Assembly (NCBI RefSeq): GCF_009754945.1
Contig: NZ_WPIN01000001.1
Location: 930,001-994,000, forward strand
Length of the DNA stretch: 64,000 bases
Origin: Spirosoma arboris
GTDB lineage: Bacteria; Bacteroidota; Bacteroidia; Cytophagales; Spirosomataceae
Direction: 5' to 3'
Both the position numbers and the translations under genes were made by a program. The notes below the pieces were generated by a model, which was not told the DNA's origin, did not search any database, and saw nothing but the letters and a program-made list of their open reading frames with translations. The stretch's first letter is position 1, and the number at the start of each line of letters is the position of its first letter. Below, one piece after another: positions 1-7,335 of this stretch.

Positions 1-736
1 CTGGTTGCCCTTCATTTTGCGAATGGGGAACAGGAAGGTGGGCCCAACTGGTGTTTAGCGGGTTTTTGTCGGCCAGGACTGTGCTCCGAGATGATTGATT
101 TTGGTCGTAGGTGAGAGTAAGTTCGTGTACAGCTACACCATCCTGTTTCCCGACACGGTCGTAGGTGATTGTTTTAATTAGATCATCATCGGCATTATAG
201 GTGTATTCGGTCCGATTTGAGCTGTCCCAATACAAGTGCTGGCAAGTTTTGAGTTGACCTTTGGTCGTATACGTATAATACCACATGGTCGTTAATTCAT
301 GCTGCTTGTAATAGGCCACGTTTTCTTCGATCATAAGATAGCCGATCTGTGTCGATCTGTGACAGCGCCCAGTTGCATCATCGATCCAATATGCATCATA
401 AAAAACGGGCTGATTATCTATGTAAGAGTACGCATCGATCCGATGGTCGGCATCGTCGTAGCTGTATTCCCGACGGTATTTTGTGTTGCCACGGGCATCT
501 GCTCCAGAGGTTACCCGTTTCAATCGCCCATCATTGTAATAGGTCAGTGTTGCATCCCCATGTCTGGTAAGTTTATATACTTTAGGAAGCGCAGATAAGC
601 GGGCACTGTTTGCTAATTCTGACGAGGTAACTACTGGCTGATCAGGAATAACCAGCTTGTTTTCCTGGCAGGACGTAAACCCAATCAGGACGACCAGGCT
701 GGCGATTGCCATATTTTTTTGAAATAATGCGTTCAT
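1..736 (-). CDS. YD-repeat-like lipoprotein, C-terminus cut by window edge
   Basis: Reading the minus strand from the ATG at 736 gives an open frame to the window edge. The N-terminus is a lipoprotein signal: a hydrophobic stretch followed by GFTSC, with Cys23 as the likely lipidated residue. The mature part is rich in Tyr/Asp segments such as LTYYNDGRLKRVT and EYTYNADDDLIKTITYD, the irregular YD/RHS-like repeat seen in many Bacteroidota envelope lipoproteins. It is a paralogue of the gene at 5735-6676: both have an L-T-[RK]-H-G stretch followed by DGRLK[RK]VT. Probably anchored to a membrane and facing outward; no enzymatic function can be assigned. The 3' end lies outside the window. Confidence 0.8.
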   Translation of the reverse strand, partial: MNALFQKNMAIASLVVLIGFTSCQENKLVIPDQPVVTSSELANSARLSALPKVYKLTRHGDATLTYYNDGRLKRVTSGADARGNTKYRREYSYDDADHRIDAYSYIDNQPVFYDAYWIDDATGRCHRSTQIGYLMIEENVAYYKQHELTTMWYYTYTTKGQLKTCQHLYWDSSNRTEYTYNADDDLIKTITYDRVGKQDGVAVHELTLTYDQNQSSRSTVLADKNPLNTSWAHLPVPHSQNEGQP

Positions 737-761
737 GTGTAGTGTGTTGTTTATTGTTGAG

Positions 762-796
762 CAAAGGTGAGGTTGACAGAGGTCGCTAATCAAAAA
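762..796 (-). promoter_or_regulatory. Bacteroidota-type promoter for the left-edge lipoprotein
   Basis: On the minus strand a TTTTTG (-33 type) is followed after 21 nt by CACCTTTG, a one-base variant of the -7 consensus TAnnTTTG. It lies about 25 nt upstream of the ATG at 736. The segment AAATTTTTGAnnAGCGA is shared with the promoter-like stretch before the paralogous gene at 5735, so the two genes appear to have paralogous promoters. Confidence 0.5.
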
Positions 797-908
797 TTTA
801 AGCACCATTGGTCCTGTCTGGCTATTGAATCGTAGCCAATTCGCAATGAATTGTTTTAGCGTCATCAGTTACTCGTTTGCCTTGAGCTTGTCAATACATG
901 GAACACAA

Positions 909-942
909 AAAAGCCCTCCGACGTGAACGGCGGAAGGCTTTT
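909..942 (-). terminator. Rho-independent terminator downstream of the globin
   Basis: AAAAGCC..CCG and CGG..GGCTTTT arms form a hairpin with 13 of 15 pairs and A/T tails on both sides. It lies 24 nt past the globin stop codon. Confidence 0.7.
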
Positions 943-965
943 CATAAAGTCTTGACATAAACGTT

Positions 966-1370
966 CTAGTCATTTTCCCGCATGGATTGGGCCAGATTGT
1001 CATAACACGCTACCCAGGCCTGTTGCACGGCATTGTTCCAGTCATTGCCCAGGCCTCGTTCGAGTGTCCATAACAAGGCTTCTTTCACTGCCACATAGTG
1101 CTCGGGCTTTACACCATACCCTTTATGACTCCGGGCTAACTGACCAATTTCCTGTGCCACGGTAGTGGGGCGATCCAGACGAGCCACGATGATACTAAGC
1201 ATGTCAACAAACTTTTTATATTGACTTTCCATCGAACCAGTAAACATGGGTCGCAGTGCCGGGTAGGTGATGAATAATTGTCCATAGAAGACATCACCCA
1301 GCACAGTTGGGTCTACCTCACGCAGGAGTTTCCAGGTTTGTTGAACGAGTTGAAGTTGTTGATTCGTCAT
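966..1370 (-). CDS. Single-domain bacterial globin
   Basis: 134 residues, the length of one globin domain. Visible landmarks: Trp13 in helix A, Pro37 (C2), Phe43 (CD1) and the proximal haem ligand His91 in PEHYVAVKEALLW, as in Vitreoscilla haemoglobin and flavohaemoglobin haem domains. There is no reductase domain, so it needs a separate electron donor. Likely role is cytoplasmic O2 or NO binding/detoxification. The frame stays open upstream to 1784, but that extension runs through an intergenic hairpin and into the divergent regulator gene; the ATG at 1370, directly before the globin fold, is the sensible start. Monocistronic, with its own terminator; divergent from the LytTR regulator at 1709. 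Confidence 0.88.
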   Translation of the reverse strand: MTNQQLQLVQQTWKLLREVDPTVLGDVFYGQLFITYPALRPMFTGSMESQYKKFVDMLSIIVARLDRPTTVAQEIGQLARSHKGYGVKPEHYVAVKEALLWTLERGLGNDWNNAVQQAWVACYDNLAQSMREND

Positions 1371-1708
1371 GGGAAACCTTCTCAATAGGTTATTTAACAG
1401 TGGTTGAGTGTAAATGACTACATAAATACGTCTGTCGCCAATTTTTCTCCCACGACTCGTCGATATTGACTGTTCAGTGGCACGAAACCAGAGTCTAGTG
1501 GAATTGGTGGAGTAAGTGAAGTAGGTGGAATGAGTATACTGGTCACTTACTCCGCCTACTCCACTCACTCCACCAATTACTGCTAGATGACTCGTCCGGA
1601 ATTTTGCGTCATTAAACTTGTATTCACTACGGTTCGTTGTCGAAAACTTGCGATTGGCGACTGAAACCGAAAGATTTAGACTAGATTTCCCGCTAGAACC
1701 TTCCCGCC
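1371..1708. other. Divergent intergenic region containing a long hairpin
   Basis: 338 nt between the divergent globin and LytTR regulator genes. Apart from the hairpin at 1502-1578 no gene or clear promoter is seen. Expected to hold the promoters of both genes. Confidence 0.6.
1502..1578. repeat. Long imperfect inverted repeat, 33-bp arms
   Basis: Arms 1502-1534 and 1546-1578 pair over 33 positions with 28 Watson-Crick pairs; most of the rest are A/C or G/T. Loop 11 nt. One arm is purine-rich and made of GAGTRAGTG-type units, the same flavour as the hairpin at 22229-22279, which also sits next to a LytTR regulator. There is no T tract, and it lies between divergent promoters, so it is not an ordinary terminator. 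Confidence 0.75.
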
Positions 1709-2482
1709 ATGAATGCACTCCTAATTGAAGACGAAAAGCTAGTTGCTCTTGAGCTGACGGCCAGTATTGCCGAAGTCGATCCAACCATTAAGATTGTAGG
1801 CACCGTCGGTAGCGTAAAAACGGCCCTGCGGTGGTTTGCCGAAAACGCGGAGCCCGATGTGATCTTTGCCGATATTCAACTTTCTGATGGGATCAGTTTT
1901 ACCATTTTCGATAAGTTTAAGATAACCTGCCCCATTATTTTTACCACAGCCTATAATGAGTATGCTATTCAGGCCTTTAAAGTAAATGGCATCGACTACC
2001 TGCTCAAACCCGTCGACTGGGATGAGCTTCGGCAGGCCATTGCTAAAGCCCGATCCTTAACCAAAAATCAGAATAAGACAGCTATCGATGTACAGAAATT
2101 ACTGAATGCGTTAAGTATACCCACTATCAGCAAACCTACCTATAAGGAACATTTTTTAGGAAACGCCCGGAATAGCTGGGTACCTGTCCGGGTAACTGAT
2201 ATTGCCTGCATTCTGCGCGATGAACTAAACTTTATGATCACCAATGCCGGGGAGCGTTATATTCTGGATTACGCGACACTCGATGAAATTGAATCGTTGC
2301 TCAACCCCGCTCAGTTTTACCGCGCCAGCCGCCATTGCCTGGTCAATATCAACGCGGTGCAGAGTGTGAAGGGGCTGGCAAATCTGAAACTTCTTCTTGT
2401 TCTGAAAAGTCCCAATCATCAGGTTGCTATCGACATCAGCCGCGACAAGGCTCCTTCCTTCAAGAAATGGCTGGAGCAATAA
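1709..2482 (+). CDS. LytTR-family response regulator
   Basis: 257 residues. The N-terminal receiver domain has the acidic pair Glu7-Asp8, phospho-acceptor Asp55 in VIFADIQ, Thr80 and Lys100 in LLKPVD. The C-terminal half (about 150-255) is a LytTR DNA-binding domain, with the usual tail of FYRASRHCLVNINAV followed by the strand-rich end. It is the cytoplasmic output protein of a two-component system. The kinase gene at 2467 overlaps the last 16 nt, so the two are translationally coupled, with the regulator first. Target genes are unknown; the lipoprotein at 5735 is a neighbour worth testing. Confidence 0.92.
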   Translation: MNALLIEDEKLVALELTASIAEVDPTIKIVGTVGSVKTALRWFAENAEPDVIFADIQLSDGISFTIFDKFKITCPIIFTTAYNEYAIQAFKVNGIDYLLKPVDWDELRQAIAKARSLTKNQNKTAIDVQKLLNALSIPTISKPTYKEHFLGNARNSWVPVRVTDIACILRDELNFMITNAGERYILDYATLDEIESLLNPAQFYRASRHCLVNINAVQSVKGLANLKLLLVLKSPNHQVAIDISRDKAPSFKKWLEQ

Positions 2483-5400
2483 TCCGTACCTGTTTTTGGC
2501 TGGCCTGCCTGCTGATTTGCCTGGCTGGACCCTTGTCCGGCCAGCAGCGACCCGTTCATGTTGAATTCGGGCACATTCGAGAGCAGGATGGGATTTTGTT
2601 GCAGTCGATCACCTGTTTCCAGCAAGACCGCGATGGCTTCCTTTGGGTAGGTACCAACAACGGCCTCAACCGTTATGACGGTACGCATATTGTTAGGTTC
2701 CGGCACCAGCAAAACAATCCAAACTCCCTGCTTAATAACCAGATTTATGCTCTCTGTGAAGATAAACAGGGGAACATCTGGGCCGCTTTCGAGAATGGGG
2801 TTAGTTGTTTTGATAAAGCTACAGGCCAGTTTCGTCATATTACTACCGTTCAAAACCAACTCCTGGGCATTTGCAAAAATATTCGGTGCGACAGGGCGGG
2901 TAATGTGTGGTTTACGAGTCGCCATCGGGGATTGTTTTGCTATGAGACGAAAAGCGGAACCGTGCAGTACTTCCCCTGTTACCCAGCCGACAGAACGGGG
3001 GGAGTCCATACGCTACCCAACGGCCTGGTCGAAGATCCTTTTCAGCCTGGTTTCTGGATGGCTGAGATTCATGGAATTCGCTACTTCGACACGGTCCGGC
3101 GACAGTTTACGACCTGTCGGAAAAACCCTGAAAAACTCTCCATTTTTACGCCGAATGACGTCTCCGCCCTGGCCATCGACGGCAATCACCTGTTGATTGC
3201 CGATCATACAGATCAATGCATTGTGCTATACGATCTGCAACACCAGCGGATTCTAAAGCGCATTAAACCCACTAATCCAAAGGACCGCGAAGACTTCTAT
3301 GTGGCCAGTATCTTCGTTGACCGGCGGCACAATCTGTGGGTGAGCACATGGGATACCCGATCTTTTTACATTGATGCGCAAACGGATCAGTTTACCAGTT
3401 TGAGTCATGCGAAATCGGAGCCTACCGCCCTGGGTGCCGACATCATCTGGGGCGCCTGGCAGCACCCCGACAGTTCCGTTTGGCTGGCTACCGTAAACGG
3501 TATTGCCTATACGAATCCAGAGCGGGCACTGTATGACATCTATGATCTGGCGGCCCTGTTTCCAGCCCTGCCTGATGAGCGAGGCCTGATCAGCTTTGTC
3601 GAAGACGCAGACGGCTCGTGGTGGCTGGGCTCGTCAATTCGGGGGTTATTGCACTATGTGCCAGCGACTAACCAGCTCGACGTATACCGTCTGCCGAATC
3701 GCACGGCTAAATATCCCTGGGGAATGCCGGTTACAGGGTTGAGTCGGCGGGGAAACGAACTGTTTATAGGCTCTGACCATGCGGTTTATCGCTTTGACAG
3801 TCAAACGCATCAATTTCGGGAAATTTCGTTACCCCCCGAAGCCAGATCGATTTATTTGCGCTCATTTCGACTTCAGGGTGATCGATATTGGGTATTTGGT
3901 GACGGCAAACGGGCCTTTGCCTACGATATACCCAGTGCGCGCTGGCAGGTCTACCCGATTCAATCCATAAGCCAGGACCCTCGTTTTCTGGTTCGCCAAT
4001 CTCTGCTTGATCGGCATGGGCAGTTGTGGCTCGACATCTATCCCGAAGGTTTTGCGCGCTTTGATTCCCAGCAGCATGGCTTTGTCGTGACCGACACCCG
4101 GCAGGCCGATTATGAAACCACAATTTGTTCGCTGGCCGAAGATCCAAACGGTGCATTCTTGATGGCAACCACCATGCATGGTCTGGTGCAATACGATCCC
4201 GTCAGTCGCCGGGATTCCGTTCGGGCTGAAAATGAATCGATGACCCTAAGCCAGTCAACAGCCGCGCTGCCCGACCGTTTCGGTAATATCTGGGTGGCCG
4301 ATTTCAATGTTTTTTCCGTGATCACCCAGGCAAAAAAACAGGTGCTCAACTTTACACTACCCATCAACGTAAACACCGCCCGCTACGAATCGTACCTGTT
4401 TCCTATGCGTAACGGGCATATTCTATCGGCTCAGAAAGGGCACCTGGTCGAGTTTAAACCCGAAAATCTGGGCTTGTCGCCTTTACGCCAAACCGTATTG
4501 CTCAACCGTTTACTTCTGCCCGATACAACCCGGATACTTTATGGCGATACACTTCCCGTTCACCTGAACGTCGAAGAAAATTCATTTTCGATTGAGTTTA
4601 GCGTCCTGTCGGCCACAACAAAGCACCGGTACTTGTACAAACTGGAAGGTTACGACGAAGACTGGAACGAAGCAAATGGACAAACACGCGCCAGCTACAC
4701 CAGGATAGGGGGCGGTGATTATACGTTCAGAGTCAAAGCGGTGGTTGGCGAAACCGAAACAGGCGAAACCCATTTACCCATCCATATTGACACGCCCGTC
4801 TACAACACCGGCTGGTTTAGGGCCGCCCTTCTGACTTTGGTGTTGGGACTTATGTACTGGTTTTACCGACACCGGGTCCGGCAAACTGCCCGATTGCATC
4901 ATTTTCAGATTCAGACGACGCGTCTGGAGCGCGATAAAGCCCAGATTCAGTACCAAAACCTCATCAACCACCTCAACCCTCATTTTCTGTTCAATAGCTT
5001 AACTTCCCTCAACAGTCTGATCATCACGAAACCGAAAGAAGCCTCGGTGTTTCTACGAAAATTATCTGTGATTTATCGGTATATTTTACAAAATAAAAAT
5101 AAGGAACTCGTCAGCCTACAGGACGAACTGAGCTTTGCCCAGAACTACATTGATTTACAGACAACCCGGTTTGGTAAGGCGTTGCAGATTACTGTTAGTA
5201 TAGATTCGGTGTATTTAACTACTCAAATTGTGCCCGTTACCATCCAGAATCTATTGGAAAATACCATCAAGCACAACATCCTTGATGACGAAAATCCCCT
5301 TTATATCCGGATTTATACCGAAGAAGATACCCTATTTGTGGTGAACACCTTGCAGAAGAAAGACTTCGTAGAAACGTCGAACAAGCAGGGGCTGGCCAGC

Positions 5401-5490
5401 TTAAAATCCCTCTACGGCTATCTGAGTAAGCGGCCGGTTCTGGTAACCGAAACAGCCACCCATTTTCTGGTAGGAGTGCCCTTACTCTGA
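2467..5490 (+). CDS. LytS-type sensor kinase with periplasmic two-component propeller
   Basis: 1007 residues from the ATG at 2467, which gives a clean signal peptide (CFWLACLLICLAGPLSG). An earlier in-frame start would lie inside the regulator gene. Order: signal peptide, ligand-binding propeller repeats (about 30-690, with motifs like DRDGFLWVGTNNGLNRYDG), a Y_Y_Y domain (about 700-780), one transmembrane helix (about 783-803), then a His_kinase domain with His839 in LNPHFLFNS and an N box LLENTIKHN near 928. The usual DNGxG box is absent and GLGL is reduced to QGLASL, so ATP binding may be weak. It senses an extracytoplasmic ligand, as in hybrid sensors of sugar-utilisation loci, but here phosphorylates a separate LytTR regulator. 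Confidence 0.9.
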   Translation: MAGAIIRTCFWLACLLICLAGPLSGQQRPVHVEFGHIREQDGILLQSITCFQQDRDGFLWVGTNNGLNRYDGTHIVRFRHQQNNPNSLLNNQIYALCEDKQGNIWAAFENGVSCFDKATGQFRHITTVQNQLLGICKNIRCDRAGNVWFTSRHRGLFCYETKSGTVQYFPCYPADRTGGVHTLPNGLVEDPFQPGFWMAEIHGIRYFDTVRRQFTTCRKNPEKLSIFTPNDVSALAIDGNHLLIADHTDQCIVLYDLQHQRILKRIKPTNPKDREDFYVASIFVDRRHNLWVSTWDTRSFYIDAQTDQFTSLSHAKSEPTALGADIIWGAWQHPDSSVWLATVNGIAYTNPERALYDIYDLAALFPALPDERGLISFVEDADGSWWLGSSIRGLLHYVPATNQLDVYRLPNRTAKYPWGMPVTGLSRRGNELFIGSDHAVYRFDSQTHQFREISLPPEARSIYLRSFRLQGDRYWVFGDGKRAFAYDIPSARWQVYPIQSISQDPRFLVRQSLLDRHGQLWLDIYPEGFARFDSQQHGFVVTDTRQADYETTICSLAEDPNGAFLMATTMHGLVQYDPVSRRDSVRAENESMTLSQSTAALPDRFGNIWVADFNVFSVITQAKKQVLNFTLPINVNTARYESYLFPMRNGHILSAQKGHLVEFKPENLGLSPLRQTVLLNRLLLPDTTRILYGDTLPVHLNVEENSFSIEFSVLSATTKHRYLYKLEGYDEDWNEANGQTRASYTRIGGGDYTFRVKAVVGETETGETHLPIHIDTPVYNTGWFRAALLTLVLGLMYWFYRHRVRQTARLHHFQIQTTRLERDKAQIQYQNLINHLNPHFLFNSLTSLNSLIITKPKEASVFLRKLSVIYRYILQNKNKELVSLQDELSFAQNYIDLQTTRFGKALQITVSIDSVYLTTQIVPVTIQNLLENTIKHNILDDENPLYIRIYTEEDTLFVVNTLQKKDFVETSNKQGLASLKSLYGYLSKRPVLVTETATHFLVGVPLL

Positions 5491-5630
5491 ATGTCGATCT
5501 ACCGGACGGGGTAAACCAGTTGCATCGTCTAAAGTGACCTAGCGCCCAAAATAGCCTGATTCGTTTGTAAAACGGTTCATGGCTAATCCATTACTGTTGA
5601 ACTACTAAAAAGTTGCTATTGGACTTGAAA

Positions 5631-5664
5631 TTTTTGAGAAGCGAGGCTCTCATTCGCACGTTTG
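5631..5664 (+). promoter_or_regulatory. Bacteroidota-type promoter for the lipoprotein at 5735
   Basis: TTTTTG at 5631-5636, a 20-nt spacer, then CACGTTTG at 5657-5664, matching the -33/-7 layout with CA in place of TA. It predicts a 5' leader of about 65 nt. Homologous to the promoter-like segment at 762-796. Confidence 0.5.
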
Positions 5665-5734
5665 TATCGGCAAAACGAAACTGCCAAAGGAAACGCCGAA
5701 AACCTAACAGAGTAGGTAAAACAACAAAGTAACT

Positions 5735-6676
5735 ATGAAACAATCTGTAAAAATTATCCCCTTTTTTCTGTGTTTTTCCGCTTTGACTGGGCTGATGGCC
5801 TGTGAGCGTGAAACTGCCGAATCGCTGGTTCAGCCCGAGGCTGAGCAACAAACCGTTAGTCTTGCTGGTGGTATTGTGGTAAACACAACCAAATACCTGC
5901 TCACAAAACATGGTACTACTGTGCTATCCTATGATACGGATGGCAGATTAAAGAAAGTTACCCTTAGTCCAACCCATTATATTGACTATACCTACCAGGA
6001 TGGAGAGTACAAGAGGGTTTTCACGAAAGAATATAATGACAACAAGCTGGATGTAGCCACAACCTATTATATCCACCGGGCACAAGCAGCAAATTCTTCA
6101 GGTTACATTCCAGTTCCGCCCAAAGGTTCTTACTACGAAAATTACCCTGACCAGTGTTATTATGTTGAGACCGAACGCTATATGCATTACCCGTTAGGAG
6201 ATAAAACCATAAAAACGAATTGTCTGTATACCTATAATGATAAGGGGCAAATTGCAAAGGTGTATTTGGGTAACTGGCCAGAGCCAGACAACTTTATCGA
6301 CTTTGCCTACAATACAAATGGTGATTTACTAAAAGCAACCGAGTATACTCCCCAAAAGGTCAAGATTCGTGAATCTACGTTTGAATACACCGCCTTTGGC
6401 GATCCGATCCGCAACGACCGGACTGTATTCAATCCTGAGGAATTGCAGGTAGATCCTTACGCAACGGTTTTTGGCAAATACAGCAATCACCTGGCACGGG
6501 CCAAAAAAATAGAGGCTTTTGCGCCGTACAGCTTAGAAAGTAATTACTACTATCAATACCTCATCAACTCAGATGGTTATGTAACAAAACGAGATACGTA
6601 TACCATTTCGAACGCGCAATTGATCCAATCAACACCCTACGAGTATTTGGTTACCTCCCCCAGGAATACGCAATAG
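5735..6676 (+). CDS. YD-repeat-like lipoprotein
   Basis: 313 residues. N-terminal lipoprotein signal with GLMAC (Cys23). The body carries Tyr/Asp repeats: LSYDTDGRLKKVT, IDYTYQDGEYKRVF, LYTYNDKGQIAKVY, FAYNTNGDLLKATEY. This is the same family as the truncated gene at the left edge and more distantly the gene at 17575-18615. Probably exported and membrane-anchored; function unknown. It follows the regulator/kinase pair by 244 nt with its own promoter and has a terminator about 230 nt downstream. Confidence 0.83.
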   Translation: MKQSVKIIPFFLCFSALTGLMACERETAESLVQPEAEQQTVSLAGGIVVNTTKYLLTKHGTTVLSYDTDGRLKKVTLSPTHYIDYTYQDGEYKRVFTKEYNDNKLDVATTYYIHRAQAANSSGYIPVPPKGSYYENYPDQCYYVETERYMHYPLGDKTIKTNCLYTYNDKGQIAKVYLGNWPEPDNFIDFAYNTNGDLLKATEYTPQKVKIRESTFEYTAFGDPIRNDRTVFNPEELQVDPYATVFGKYSNHLARAKKIEAFAPYSLESNYYYQYLINSDGYVTKRDTYTISNAQLIQSTPYEYLVTSPRNTQ

Positions 6677-6903
6677 CGTTTCTGTTCATGTTTAAGCAGG
6701 TATAGAATACGCGATTTTCAAGGGGCTATTTGATGCGAAACGGGCGAAAGTTAGATTAGCCTAATCGGTTTAACCGCCGGAGATTTTATTCGACTTCTAC
6801 ATGGAGTGACTGCCATACAACGTTGTCCCGTATATGCATCTACGTTAGACTTAATACGCGACCTCAGCTAAATTGCGACTAGTTTCAGGAATCTTGTATA
6901 GTG

Positions 6904-6938
6904 AAAATCCCTCCGACGTAAACTCCGGAGGGATTTTT
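6904..6938 (+). terminator. Rho-independent terminator
   Basis: Arms AAAATCCCTCCG and CGGAGGGATTTT pair perfectly over 12 bp with a 10-nt loop and a T tract. It is the first terminator downstream of the lipoprotein at 5735. Confidence 0.75.
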
Positions 6939-6972
6939 CATTGAGACTGTATAATCTTTCTTTTTTAAGTTA

Positions 6973-7066
6973 AAAAGTGTTTTTAATCGTAGTACCGCCC
7001 GTCCCGGTCGGGCGAGAGACAGTTGGATACACGCCCGACCGGGACGGGCGGTACTACAACACTTTT
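6973..7066. repeat. Long GC-rich hairpin, 26-bp perfect arms plus 9-bp outer stem
   Basis: Arms 6989-7014 and 7032-7057 are perfect reverse complements over 26 bp. Beyond a 7-nt bulge, AAAAGTGTT (6973-6981) and AACACTTTT (7058-7066) add a 9-bp outer stem. The GC-rich inner stem inside AT-rich flanks does not resemble the terminator just upstream; a dispersed palindromic (REP-like) element is plausible. Confidence 0.85.
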
Positions 7067-7221
7067 CGGTGCCATTCTGGAAAGTTTAAACAGCTTCATT
7101 AAAAGGAATGGCAGCCTGATTAGCGCAGAAATAAATACCCGCACGGCTGAAAGGGCGAAAACGACTGATGCCAAATTGACCACGATTCGACCGGCGAATT
7201 GTTGCCACTCATGGTGAAACA

Positions 7222-7254
7222 TTTGAAAGGCCGCCACCTCACTGCACACATTTG
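7222..7254 (+). promoter_or_regulatory. Promoter-like -33/-7 pair before the repeat propeller gene
   Basis: TTTG at 7222-7225, a 21-nt spacer, then CACATTTG at 7247-7254, followed by TATC as after the -7 box at 5657. About 80 nt upstream of the ATG at 7336. Confidence 0.4.
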
Positions 7255-7335
7255 TATCATCGAGCAACTCAGCAAATGATCTGAGGATGCTCCAGTCAAC
7301 CAACATTCACTTTCCTTCTTTATCAGACATTACTC

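Larger units (their letters stand above)
6677..7335. other. Intergenic region with terminator, long hairpin and promoter
   Basis: 659 nt without a gene I can support. It holds a terminator (6904-6938), a long GC-rich hairpin (6973-7066) and a promoter-like pair (7222-7254). Small frames exist on both strands but end in or run across the hairpin. Confidence 0.6.

Noticed and set aside
299..598. Plus-strand open frames in the first 600 bases
   Set aside because: They are shadows of the minus-strand lipoprotein, which has a signal peptide and YD repeats.
1371..1784. N-terminal extension of the globin frame
   Set aside because: It passes through the intergenic hairpin and into the divergent regulator gene; the globin fold is complete from the ATG at 1370.
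6983..7306. Minus-strand 107-codon frame with hydrophobic stretches
   Set aside because: Its last codons come from the palindrome arm, it overlaps a predicted promoter, and no family is recognised. A decent Shine-Dalgarno-like stretch before its ATG keeps a small doubt.
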